Of a stretch of 5,959 nt of DNA, positions 1 to 5,237 are shown in pieces; the first letter of the stretch is position 1; each line of letters starts with the position of its first letter. Under the pieces are notes generated by a model. It made no database searches. It was not told the DNA's origin and saw only the letters and a list, made by a program, of their open reading frames with translations. The DNA is taken from contig CALCQT010000537.1 of NCBI GenBank assembly GCA_937894825.1, positions 1 to 5,959 of the forward strand, given 5' to 3'. The translations under genes were made by a program, and so were the position numbers. The DNA is from an uncultured Anaerolineaceae bacterium. GTDB taxonomy: Bacteria; Chloroflexota; Anaerolineae; Anaerolineales; Anaerolineaceae.

Positions 1-480
1 CTCGGCATTGGGCTTGACAATCGCGGGGAAGCCTACCCGCCCCTTACCGGCGCCATCGGGTCCAACCACACGAAACCGCGGGGTTTTGATGTCTTCCCGG
101 GCCGCCAGCTTCTTGGCCAAAGCCTTGTCAAGACAGATGCACATCGTGGTTTCGTCAGAACCGGTAAACGGAATACCCAAAAAACTGAGGATGGCAGGCA
201 CCTGCGCCTCCCTGCCCCTTCCGTACTTACCTTCAGCAATGTTAAAAACAATATCGGGTTTGTTTGCGATCAGCTTATTCGGCAGCGATTCGTCTGCCTC
301 CATCAGGGTTACCTGGCAAGGAAGCCGTTCAAGAGCGGTCTTTATTGCCAAAACAGTATCCATGCTGTCATATTCGGCCTGATCGTCTAGTGACGCTCCA
401 GGAACGGAGTGTTTTTTCAGGTTATAAGTCAAGCCTACGCATAAGGGAGGCTCCGAATCCACCTCAGGGATTTCAAACAT
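1..480 (-). CDS. ATP-grasp ligase related to D-alanine--D-alanine ligase (3' end outside window)
   Basis: Reading the minus strand from ATG at 480 gives 160 open codons running off the left edge, so the protein is truncated by the window and not by mutation. The start has a good ribosome site (AGAAGG, about 7 nt upstream). Visible features are an N-terminal Rossmann-like strand (VGLTYN, residues 15-20), an AEYDS motif (35-39), DIVFNIAEG (76-84), REAQVPAIL...LGIPFTGSD (90-109), LDKALAKKL (117-125), and FPAIVKP (151-157), whose lysine matches the ATP-binding lysine of ATP-grasp enzymes. Family knowledge: such enzymes join a carboxylate to an amine using ATP, in the cytoplasm, as in peptidoglycan dipeptide synthesis. 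The NIAEG...REAQVPA pattern is typical of Ddl-like paralogues, not of canonical Ddl, so the substrate is unknown. The gene diverges from the VOC operon and is separated from it by the tRNA pseudogene. Confidence 0.85.
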   Translation of the reverse strand, partial: MFEIPEVDSEPPLCVGLTYNLKKHSVPGASLDDQAEYDSMDTVLAIKTALERLPCQVTLMEADESLPNKLIANKPDIVFNIAEGKYGRGREAQVPAILSFLGIPFTGSDETTMCICLDKALAKKLAAREDIKTPRFRVVGPDGAGKGRVGFPAIVKPNAE

Positions 481-526
481 GTTATACCTTCTTTATATGA
501 TTGAATACACCAAATCCAGCAACGCG

Positions 527-555
527 CACATAATGGCTTAAAAAGCCAAGGTCAA
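527..555 (-). promoter_or_regulatory. Candidate sigma70-type promoter for the ATP-grasp gene, with a palindrome in its spacer
   Basis: On the minus strand, TTGACC (550-555) and TATGTG (527-532) are separated by 17 nt, about 47 nt upstream of the ATG at 480. The -35 matches consensus well and the -10 only at three positions. The spacer contains a perfect 6-bp inverted repeat (TGGCTT, 3-nt gap, AAGCCA; 534-548), which could be a repressor site. The assignment is by eye only. Confidence 0.35.
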
Positions 556-654
556 CAGATAGATTTTAAGACACTTTTACCCAATCATTCCACACCAAAC
601 CTTCGTTTTAGAATCCTCCTCACCATTTTCAAAAAACATTTTATTCTTTTCTGG

Positions 655-735
655 CAGAGAGAAGGATTTGAACCATAGGCGAGTGCCCACACCTGTTTTC
701 ACGTCAATCACCTTAAATCATCCAGTCATCTCGCC
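655..735 (-). pseudogene. Decayed tRNA-Ser copy
   Basis: This segment aligns along its whole length with the intact tRNA-Ser at 4216-4300: about 64 of 85 columns match by hand, with two 2-nt deletions. The anticodon UGA can still be read, but U33 is changed to G. The anticodon stem (ATTGA against ACAGG) no longer pairs. The T arm has lost 2 nt, and the D arm has several transitions. The acceptor stem still pairs at 6 of 7 positions, counting one wobble. A functional tRNA is therefore very unlikely. Most substitutions are transitions, as expected of neutral decay. Its 5' flank is also shared with the intact gene. Confidence 0.85.
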
Positions 736-766
736 AATATGCGAAAGATTTTATCACTGTTGCCGT
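736..766 (-). repeat. Copy of the tRNA-Ser upstream (promoter) region beside the pseudogene
   Basis: These 31 bases match 4301-4331 at about 27 positions, including an identical 15-base run (743-757) that holds the -10 element (TAAAAT on the minus strand, 748-753). Just beyond, the pseudogene copy lacks 4 nt compared with the intact promoter, so the TTGTG of the -35 region sits too close to the -10. The duplication therefore extends upstream of the tRNA body, and the promoter is probably dead here. Confidence 0.8.
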
Positions 767-941
767 GCACAAACGATACAATATGAACAACAAAGGGTAA
801 TGCTTTTTATATACGGTTCAAGTGTCTCATCCCGGTATTTTGGGCGTCAATTCCGGACTATCGTTTTAGCCAGACCGCTGGCGCTGCGGAACAAAGCGTT
901 GAAAAAAATGCTGTAAGATTCGATTCGGTGCACCAACAAGG
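767..941. other. Unassigned spacer between the tRNA pseudogene and the operon leader
   Basis: No gene is supported here. A plus-strand open frame (668-916) starts inside the tRNA pseudogene, has no ribosome site and resembles no family. A minus-strand frame over about 849-939 reads 30 codons ending in FFNALFRSASGLAKTIVRN before a stop. It could be a gene remnant, but I do not recognise it. No strong promoter or terminator is apparent. Confidence 0.5.
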
Positions 942-982
942 TTTTATCATCTGGCATCAACAATTGGCGCCGGATGATAAAA
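942..982. repeat. 14-bp inverted repeat in the operon leader
   Basis: The arms 942-955 (TTTTATCATCTGGC) and 969-982 (GCCGGATGATAAAA) pair at all 14 positions with one T-G wobble, around a 13-nt loop. The site lies 32 nt before the first gene of the operon. The T-run is on the left arm and the A-run on the right arm. This is the reverse of an intrinsic terminator, where A precedes and T follows, and no T tract follows the stem. An operator or a structured 5' leader is therefore more likely than a terminator. What binds it is unknown. Confidence 0.65.
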
Positions 983-1014
983 TGTTTTAAAGCACATAGA
1001 AAAGGGGTTATACG

Positions 1015-1461
1015 ATGATCGGCGTAGAAATCGATATGGTTGTTTCTGACAGTGTGAAAGCGCTCTCAGTTTATGAACAGGTTTTCAATGTGGAACGAGT
1101 TGAGGTGACCGCTTTTGACAAAGGGCTGAACGAGGCGGTCTTCACGCTTTATGGGACCAGAATCCACCTGCTGGATGAAAATGCCGACTATGGCATGTTC
1201 GCACCCAAACCGGAAGAGGGCAAGCCATTTTGGCTGAACGTTGTCGTACCGGATATTCGGGAAACTTACCGCAAAGCGCTGGAGCTTGGTTTCACCGAAA
1301 TTCAGCCGGTAACCGAGATGCCGGAAATGGGAGTCAGCAATGCCATGCTCACCGACCCGTTCGGACATCTGTGGCTGCTTCATCAGGTCTATCGCGAGGT
1401 CAGTTTTGAGGAACGGACAGAATATTGGAACGAGCAGCTGAAGAAAGATTCGGAGAGCTGA
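1015..1461 (+). CDS. VOC family (glyoxalase/bleomycin-resistance fold) protein
   Basis: A 148-aa single-domain protein of the vicinal oxygen chelate superfamily. It shows two beta-alpha-beta-beta-beta modules: the first from MIGVEIDMVVSD with VYEQVFNVERVEV to TRIHLLDE (residues about 1-55), the second from FWLNVVVPDI through YRKALELGF to the hallmark DPFGHLWLLHQV (about 72-125). Known members include glyoxalase I, antibiotic-binding proteins and PhnB-like proteins. The usual metal-ligand positions here hold D, E and N, and the last is not an obvious ligand, so catalysis is uncertain and a binding or sequestration role is possible. The start has AAGGGG about 8 nt upstream. It is the first gene of a four-gene operon and lies 17 nt before the YdeI-like gene. 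Substrate unknown. Confidence 0.88.
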   Translation: MIGVEIDMVVSDSVKALSVYEQVFNVERVEVTAFDKGLNEAVFTLYGTRIHLLDENADYGMFAPKPEEGKPFWLNVVVPDIRETYRKALELGFTEIQPVTEMPEMGVSNAMLTDPFGHLWLLHQVYREVSFEERTEYWNEQLKKDSES

Positions 1462-1468
1462 TCAATTC

Positions 1469-1473
1469 AGGAG
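1469..1473 (+). promoter_or_regulatory. Ribosome binding site that sets the YdeI-like start
   Basis: AGGAG lies 5 nt before ATG 1479. It sits just after the stop of the VOC gene and supports this start over the in-frame ATG at 1425, which lies inside the VOC gene and would add 18 residues with no family resemblance. Confidence 0.8.
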
Positions 1474-1478
1474 ATGCC

Positions 1479-2153
1479 ATGACGGACGCGGCTCTATATA
1501 AAAAATTGATGTTAGGAAAATTTAAGCGAATCCTTTTACAAAACAAACCGGAGTCTGTAAAAGAGTTCGACGACCTTGCCTATGACACGGTCCCGAACGG
1601 CGACTATGACCTGGTGTTGGCGTTTGTTTTTGACCTGGATGAAATGAAATCCGTCGCAGATCAGACATTTCGAAATCAGCGTCTCACCAAGACGGGCTAT
1701 CTCTATTTTGCCTATCCCAAAAAAGGAAATAAACAATACGAAAAATATATTGATCGGGATGCGATTTTTCCGCACCTGGGCGTTGACATGGAAACCGGTT
1801 TTCTGCCCGGAACCACATTCAAGTTTGCCAAAATGGTCGCCCTGAATGACGTGTTCACAATCACAGGCGTTAAAAATGACCCGGAACAGATCAGCAAAAG
1901 ATCCGGACCCAGCAGCCGTGTGGAAGATTATGTCGAAAAGATCCCGGAGCTGCGCGAACGGCTGGCAACCTACCCGGAAATCCTTACACTGTATGACGAA
2001 CTGACATCCGGCTATCAAAAAGACTGGGCACGGGATGTTTACAGCGCCAAAACCGCGGAAACGCAGGAAAAGCGCTTTTCGGAGATGATCGAAATTCTCA
2101 AGGCCGGGTATAAAAGCCGGAATTTGTTCCGGCAGGCACAGAGTTCGGAGTGA
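1479..2153 (+). CDS. YdeI/OmpD-associated (OmdA) family protein
   Basis: A 224-aa predicted cytoplasmic protein with no signal peptide or membrane segment. The C-terminal part (residues about 170-217, with W183, SAKTAETQEKR and IEILKAGYKS) matches the OmdA motif of the YdeI/OmpD-associated family (Pfam Bacteriocin-protection type), in which a helix carrying AKxxETxxKR precedes a basic tail. The N-terminal part (DYDLVLAFVFD, 42-52; GYLYFAYPKKGNK, 73-85; FKFAKMVALNDVFTITG, 114-130) looks like a separate alpha/beta domain that I cannot name with certainty. Family members are linked to stress and bacteriocin or peptide tolerance; the biochemical role is unknown. The gene is second in the operon, 17 nt after the VOC gene and 5 nt before the AlkD-like gene. 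The family call is firm, the function is not. Confidence 0.8.
   Translation: MTDAALYKKLMLGKFKRILLQNKPESVKEFDDLAYDTVPNGDYDLVLAFVFDLDEMKSVADQTFRNQRLTKTGYLYFAYPKKGNKQYEKYIDRDAIFPHLGVDMETGFLPGTTFKFAKMVALNDVFTITGVKNDPEQISKRSGPSSRVEDYVEKIPELRERLATYPEILTLYDELTSGYQKDWARDVYSAKTAETQEKRFSEMIEILKAGYKSRNLFRQAQSSE
2146..2150 (+). promoter_or_regulatory. Ribosome binding site that sets the AlkD-like start
   Basis: CGGAG ends 8 nt before ATG 2159. The alternative GTG at 2150 overlaps the preceding stop (GTGA) but has no well-placed ribosome site, so ATG 2159 is preferred. The choice changes the protein by only three residues. Confidence 0.6.
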
Positions 2154-2158
2154 TCAAG

Positions 2159-2860
2159 ATGTCATTTGAAGAGGTCATGCAGGCGTTGGAAGCGCTGGGC
2201 ACTGAACAAACCCGGAAAACCTATCTCGCCCATGGCGCGCATGAACCGCTCTTCGGGGTGCTGACCGGCGCAATGAAGCCGCTGGCCAAAAAGATCGGGA
2301 AAGATCAGACGCTGGCGGATGCGCTTTACGCCAGCGGCAACTATGACGCGATGTATTTTGCCGGGCTGATTGCCGATCCCGGGCGCATGACGGAAGCGGA
2401 CTTTGAACGCTGGATCGAAGGAGCTTATTTTCACGCGCTGGCCGATTATACCGTGGCCGGTGCGCTGGCAGAGAGTGACCTTGCTCAGACCGTGGCGGAC
2501 CGCTGGATCGCAAGCGGCATGGAATTTCCCATGTCGGCGGGCTGGCATTGTTACTGCAAATTGCTGGGCAGGCTGCCGGACGAAGCTTTCCCACCGGGCA
2601 AGATCGCGGCAATGCTGGATCACGTGGCTCAAACGATTCACAGCCAGCCGAACCGCACGCGCTATGCCATGAACAATTTCGTGATCGCGGTCGGTCTTTC
2701 CTATCTGCCGCTGCACACCGAAGCTGCCGCAGTCGCGCGGGCAATCGGGAAGGTGGAGGTTTTCATGGGGAAGACGGCCTGCAAAGTGCCGCTGGCGTCG
2801 GAACGGATCCAGAAGGCTGCTGACGAAGGACGATTGGGTGTGAAACGGAAAGAAAAATGA
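2159..2860 (+). CDS. AlkD-like DNA alkylation repair protein
   Basis: A 233-aa, mostly helical protein of the DNA alkylation repair (AlkC/AlkD, HEAT-like repeat) family. Recognisable pieces are TRKTYLAHGAHEPLFGV (residues 18-34), LAKKIGKD (42-49), ALYASGNYDAMYFAGLIADP (55-74), the central RWIEGAYFHALADY (84-97), and the C-terminal GKVEVFMGKTACKVPLA (197-213) common in this family. AlkD enzymes excise bulky or positively charged alkylated bases without base flipping, using Trp and Asp residues. Here D96 could match the catalytic Asp, but the Trp positions appear as Y/F and the later Arg position as S, so glycosylase activity is not assured. ATG 2159 is chosen for its ribosome site. The gene is third in the operon and its stop overlaps the Fic start (ATGA). 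It looks GC-richer by eye than the Fic gene. Confidence 0.82.
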   Translation: MSFEEVMQALEALGTEQTRKTYLAHGAHEPLFGVLTGAMKPLAKKIGKDQTLADALYASGNYDAMYFAGLIADPGRMTEADFERWIEGAYFHALADYTVAGALAESDLAQTVADRWIASGMEFPMSAGWHCYCKLLGRLPDEAFPPGKIAAMLDHVAQTIHSQPNRTRYAMNNFVIAVGLSYLPLHTEAAAVARAIGKVEVFMGKTACKVPLASERIQKAADEGRLGVKRKEK

Positions 2861-3639
2861 ACATCCCTGAAAACGCACAACGTCCTAAACGCACAAATCA
2901 GCAAACCGGCGAACCCAAAACGCTGCTTGACCGTTTACGGCTTGAGAAAGCAGGGAAGGTCAGCGGCGGCATTTATCACAAGGTTCAGATTGAATTGACA
3001 TACAATTCAAATCACATGGAGGGAAGCCTTCTAACACATGACCAGACCCGGTATATTTTTGAGACCAATACCATCGGGTTGGATGGCGGCACAATGAATG
3101 TGGACGATATCGTGGAAACAGCCAACCACTTCAAGTGTATTGATATGGTCATCGAGCAGACAAACCAACCTCTCAGAGAAACATTCATCAAGGAGCTTCA
3201 CAGGACGCTGAAGAACGGTACCAGTGATTCCCGAAAGGATTGGTTTGCCATCGGTGAATACAAAAAGCTGCCGAATGAGGTGGGTGGAAAGGACACCGCG
3301 GCGCCAGAGGAGGTAGCTGCTCGAATCAAAGAACTGCTGCGGACCTATAACGCGGTTAAAGGTAAGACACTGGAGGATATTATTGAATTTCACTATGCGT
3401 TTGAGTCCATTCATCCTTTTCAGGACGGCAATGGCCGCGTTGGCAGACTGATCCTTTTTAAGGAATGCCTGCGGAATAATATCGTACCGTTCATTATCGA
3501 CGAGGAACTGAAACTATTCTATTATCGTGGTCTGCGTGAATGGAAGTCAACACGCGGATATCTGCGGGATACCTGTCTTGCTGCACAGGATAAATTCAAA
3601 GAATATTTGGATTATTTCCGTATCCCGTATGAGGAATAG
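2857..3639 (+). CDS. Class II Fic family protein (AMPylase-type, autoinhibited)
   Basis: A 260-aa Fic-domain protein. The catalytic motif HPFQDGNGRVGR is complete at residues 186-197: H186 is the catalytic base, D190 the metal ligand, and R194 and R197 contact phosphate. The substrate-docking flap is visible at 132-144 (IGEYKKLPNEVGG). An N-terminal inhibitory helix carries SNHMEG (51-56), matching the (S/T)xxxE(G/N) motif in which E55 would block productive ATP binding. This places it in class II, with the inhibitor in the same chain. Family knowledge: such enzymes transfer AMP or another nucleotide moiety to Ser, Thr or Tyr of a target protein; the target here is unknown. The gene overlaps the AlkD-like stop by 4 nt and is last in the operon, with only a weak ribosome site (GGAAAGA), which suggests coupled translation. 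No separate antitoxin is adjacent, as expected for class II. Confidence 0.93.
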   Translation: MNIPENAQRPKRTNQQTGEPKTLLDRLRLEKAGKVSGGIYHKVQIELTYNSNHMEGSLLTHDQTRYIFETNTIGLDGGTMNVDDIVETANHFKCIDMVIEQTNQPLRETFIKELHRTLKNGTSDSRKDWFAIGEYKKLPNEVGGKDTAAPEEVAARIKELLRTYNAVKGKTLEDIIEFHYAFESIHPFQDGNGRVGRLILFKECLRNNIVPFIIDEELKLFYYRGLREWKSTRGYLRDTCLAAQDKFKEYLDYFRIPYEE

Positions 3640-3642
3640 ATA

Positions 3643-3685
3643 AACCATCATTGTCCGATCAAATAGATGTATGGTTGGATCTTTT
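3643..3685 (+). terminator. Possible weak terminator after the Fic gene
   Basis: AACCAT (3643-3648) and ATGGTT (3671-3676) can pair with a 22-nt loop and a few extra inner pairs; a short T-run (CTTTTCT) follows. The stem is short and AT-rich, so this is only a candidate. The rest of 3640-3794 shows no hicA-like reading frame and no convincing promoter. Confidence 0.2.
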
Positions 3686-3794
3686 CTGATTCAATCATCG
3701 TCTTTTCAACTGGCACACTTTTTGAAGCTTTGCTGCAGAAATAGCAACGGCACACCCCAACATTTTTTCTAAAGCGTGAAAAGAAAGGAACAAA

Positions 3795-4208
3795 ATGGGA
3801 AAAGGAGATAAAAAAGTTTATCCGGTGGTGTTTCAAAAGTTGGATGACGGGTATCTTGTTTATGTGCCTGATTTCGACGTAAATACCCAAGGAGAAGATT
3901 TAGCAGAGGCCATGGCTATGGCGCGGGATGTGATCGGTATTACAGGATTGTCGTTGGAAGACGATCTGCATCAATCGATTCCGGAACCGTCCCCGTTGGA
4001 ATCCGTACAGGCCGGATCCGTTGATGATCAGGTTTTGATGATTGATATCGATTTCGATGCGTATCGACGTAAGAATGACCGGCGCGCAGTTCGCGTAAAC
4101 GTTACAGTTCCATCATGGCTCAATGAAGCTGCAAAGGAAGCCGGAATTAATTTTTCGGCAACAATTCAAAAAGGGCTGCAGGAGGAATTAAAAGAGCTTG
4201 AAAGGTGA
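3795..4208 (+). CDS. HicB-family protein without a HicA partner
   Basis: A 137-aa protein. Its N-terminal HicB-like domain (YPVVFQKLDDGYLVYVPDFDVNTQG, residues 9-33, then DLAEAMAMARDVIGITG, 35-51) has the partial RNase H-like fold of HicB antitoxins. The C-terminal segment (RAVRVNVTVPSWLNEAAKEAG with NFSATIQKGLQEEL, 97-132) resembles the ribbon-helix-helix-like DNA-binding part. A HicB antitoxin normally binds and silences the HicA mRNA interferase and represses its operon. No hicA-sized frame exists in the 155 nt upstream or in the 7 nt before the convergent tRNA, so this is an orphan that may act as a regulator or as a relic. A good ribosome site (AAAGGA, 5 nt before ATG) supports the start. 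Confidence 0.88.
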   Translation: MGKGDKKVYPVVFQKLDDGYLVYVPDFDVNTQGEDLAEAMAMARDVIGITGLSLEDDLHQSIPEPSPLESVQAGSVDDQVLMIDIDFDAYRRKNDRRAVRVNVTVPSWLNEAAKEAGINFSATIQKGLQEELKELER

Positions 4209-4215
4209 TAATTTG

Positions 4216-4300
4216 CGGAGAGAGAGGGATTCGAACCCACGGTGAGTTGCCCCACACTTGTTTTCAAGACAAGCGCCTTAAACCACTCGGCCATCTCTCC
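4216..4300 (-). tRNA. trnS: tRNA-Ser (anticodon UGA)
   Basis: An 85-nt serine tRNA on the minus strand. The acceptor stem GGAGAGA/TCTCTCC pairs perfectly and is followed by discriminator G. There is a three-pair D stem (GCC/GGC), an anticodon stem CTTGT/ACAAG with loop CTTGAAA giving anticodon UGA, and a long variable arm (GTGGG/CTCAC around GCAA), the mark of class II tRNAs such as Ser. The T loop is TTCGAAT. One T-stem pair is a U-U mismatch. The CCA end is not encoded, as in many bacteria. The gene is convergent with the HicB-family gene, 7 nt away, and its own promoter lies at 4313-4341. Confidence 0.97.
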
Positions 4301-4331
4301 AATACGGGAAAGATTTTATCACGGTTACCGT
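4216..4331 (-). repeat. Intact copy of the tRNA-Ser plus flank direct repeat
   Basis: This is the right-hand member of the pair whose decayed left-hand member spans 655-766 in the same orientation. The repeat covers the whole tRNA and about 31 nt upstream. Similarity stops near 4331 except for the short -35 remnant, and no similarity is seen on the 3' side of the tRNA. Confidence 0.75.
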
Positions 4332-4341
4332 CCGCTCACAA
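4313..4341 (-). promoter_or_regulatory. tRNA-Ser promoter
   Basis: On the minus strand, TTGTGA (4336-4341) and TAAAAT (4313-4318) are 17 nt apart. The -10 lies 12 nt before the mature tRNA 5' end, which leaves room for a short leader removed by RNase P. The -10 matches consensus at 5 of 6 positions and the -35 at 4 of 6. Confidence 0.7.
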
Positions 4342-4372
4342 GGAGCCGATCTTCCCGATTGCCTTCAAGCCG

Positions 4373-4396
4373 AAAAAATGATGCCCATCCGGCATC
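4373..4396 (-). terminator. Rho-independent terminator of the ABC permease operon
   Basis: On the minus strand GATGCC (4396-4391), a 5-nt loop, and GGCATC (4385-4380) form a perfect 6-bp stem followed by ATTTTTT (4379-4373). The stem begins inside the stop codon of the permease gene. It separates the transporter transcript from the tRNA promoter just downstream. Confidence 0.85.
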
Positions 4397-5237
4397 ACCC
4401 TTTCACACTGCCGGCGGTCAATCCTTTCACAAAATACTTCTGGAATACAACAAAAACCAGCACCACCGGGATCAGGCTCAGCACGGACATGGCGAAAACA
4501 TAACCCCATTGCGTGAATTGATGCTGTCCGAAAAACCCGGCAATGGCGATCGGGAGCGTCCGCAATGAATTGTCATTGATCACTGTGTTCGCCCAAGGGT
4601 ATTCTTCCCAGGCCGTCAGGAAATTGAAGATCGAGACAGAAGCGATGGCCGGCTTGGCCAGCGGCAGCGCAATCCTGAAAAAGACCGTGAACACGTCCGC
4701 CCCATCCATATAGGCTGCTTCCATGATCTCCTGCGGGATATTCTCCATAAAACCTTTGATCATAAAGGTCGAGAACGGGATCACCCAGGCCGCGTAAAAG
4801 GGGATCAGCCCCCACAGTTTGTTGACGACCTTCATTTTCACCGCCAGTTCAAACTGCGGCACAATCAGGGTGGTGCCCGGAATAATCATGGTGATAATAA
4901 TGAAGCCGAAGAGCAATTTTCGCCCTTTAAAATCAAAGCGAGCCAAGACAAAGCCGAGCGCGGCCGAAACCAATGCGGCGATAGCGACTGTACTGACCGA
5001 AACAAACACGCTGTTCAGAAAATTCAGATAAAACTTGCTCTGCGCAATAATGTAACGAAAATTTTCAATCGTCACATCCGCCAGTTTTGGAAAAAAGCGC
5101 GGCGGATATTCATACAAAGCGCCGTTCGGCCGCAATGCCGTGCTGATCATATAAAGCATCGGCAGCGAAGAAATCACGGCGCCGGTAATCAGCAGAAAAT
5201 AGCGCAGGATCGTGGGGATGCGTTTTTGAAATTTCAT
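4395..5237 (-). CDS. Carbohydrate-type ABC transporter permease (MalG-like)
   Basis: A 280-aa integral membrane protein of the binding-protein-dependent permease family (MalG type). A short basic N-terminus leads into the first membrane segment (about 11-33); further hydrophobic segments lie near 76-99, 108-128, 143-162, 196-215 and 247-268, giving the usual six. The EAA loop that docks on the ATPase is clear: EAAYMDGADVFTVFF followed by IALPLAKP (residues 173-196). It forms the inner-membrane channel with the upstream MalF-like subunit and should work with an extracellular sugar-binding lipoprotein and an MsmX/MalK-type ATPase, neither of which is in the window. The start overlaps the upstream stop (ATGA) and has AAAGGA 7 nt upstream. 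The sugar cannot be told from the sequence. Confidence 0.93.
   Translation of the reverse strand: MKFQKRIPTILRYFLLITGAVISSLPMLYMISTALRPNGALYEYPPRFFPKLADVTIENFRYIIAQSKFYLNFLNSVFVSVSTVAIAALVSAALGFVLARFDFKGRKLLFGFIIITMIIPGTTLIVPQFELAVKMKVVNKLWGLIPFYAAWVIPFSTFMIKGFMENIPQEIMEAAYMDGADVFTVFFRIALPLAKPAIASVSIFNFLTAWEEYPWANTVINDNSLRTLPIAIAGFFGQHQFTQWGYVFAMSVLSLIPVVLVFVVFQKYFVKGLTAGSVKG

Noticed and set aside
8..382. Plus-strand open frame of 124 codons at the left edge
   Set aside because: It is antisense to the minus-strand ATP-grasp gene, whose family motifs run through the same bases. It has no ribosome site and no recognisable motif.
571..640. Strong AGGAGG-like sequence and a 20-codon frame on the minus strand
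   Set aside because: The Shine-Dalgarno-like site has no start codon at a proper distance, and the short frame that spans it has no ribosome site of its own. Nothing supports a small gene.
668..916. Plus-strand open frame resembling another at 4242-4568
   Set aside because: The shared peptide stretch arises because both frames read through the antisense of the duplicated tRNA-Ser and its flank. The similarity is explained by the RNA gene, not by a protein family.
942..992. Inverted repeat read as an intrinsic terminator
   Set aside because: The T-run precedes and the A-run follows within the stem, there is no clean T tract after it on either strand, and no gene upstream on the plus strand needs terminating.
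2162..2878. Long minus-strand open frame (238 codons) across the AlkD-like gene
   Set aside because: This is a shadow caused by the GC-rich codon usage of the plus-strand gene. The protein is rich in H, R and C without family motifs, and the plus strand carries clear AlkD-family signatures and operon spacing.
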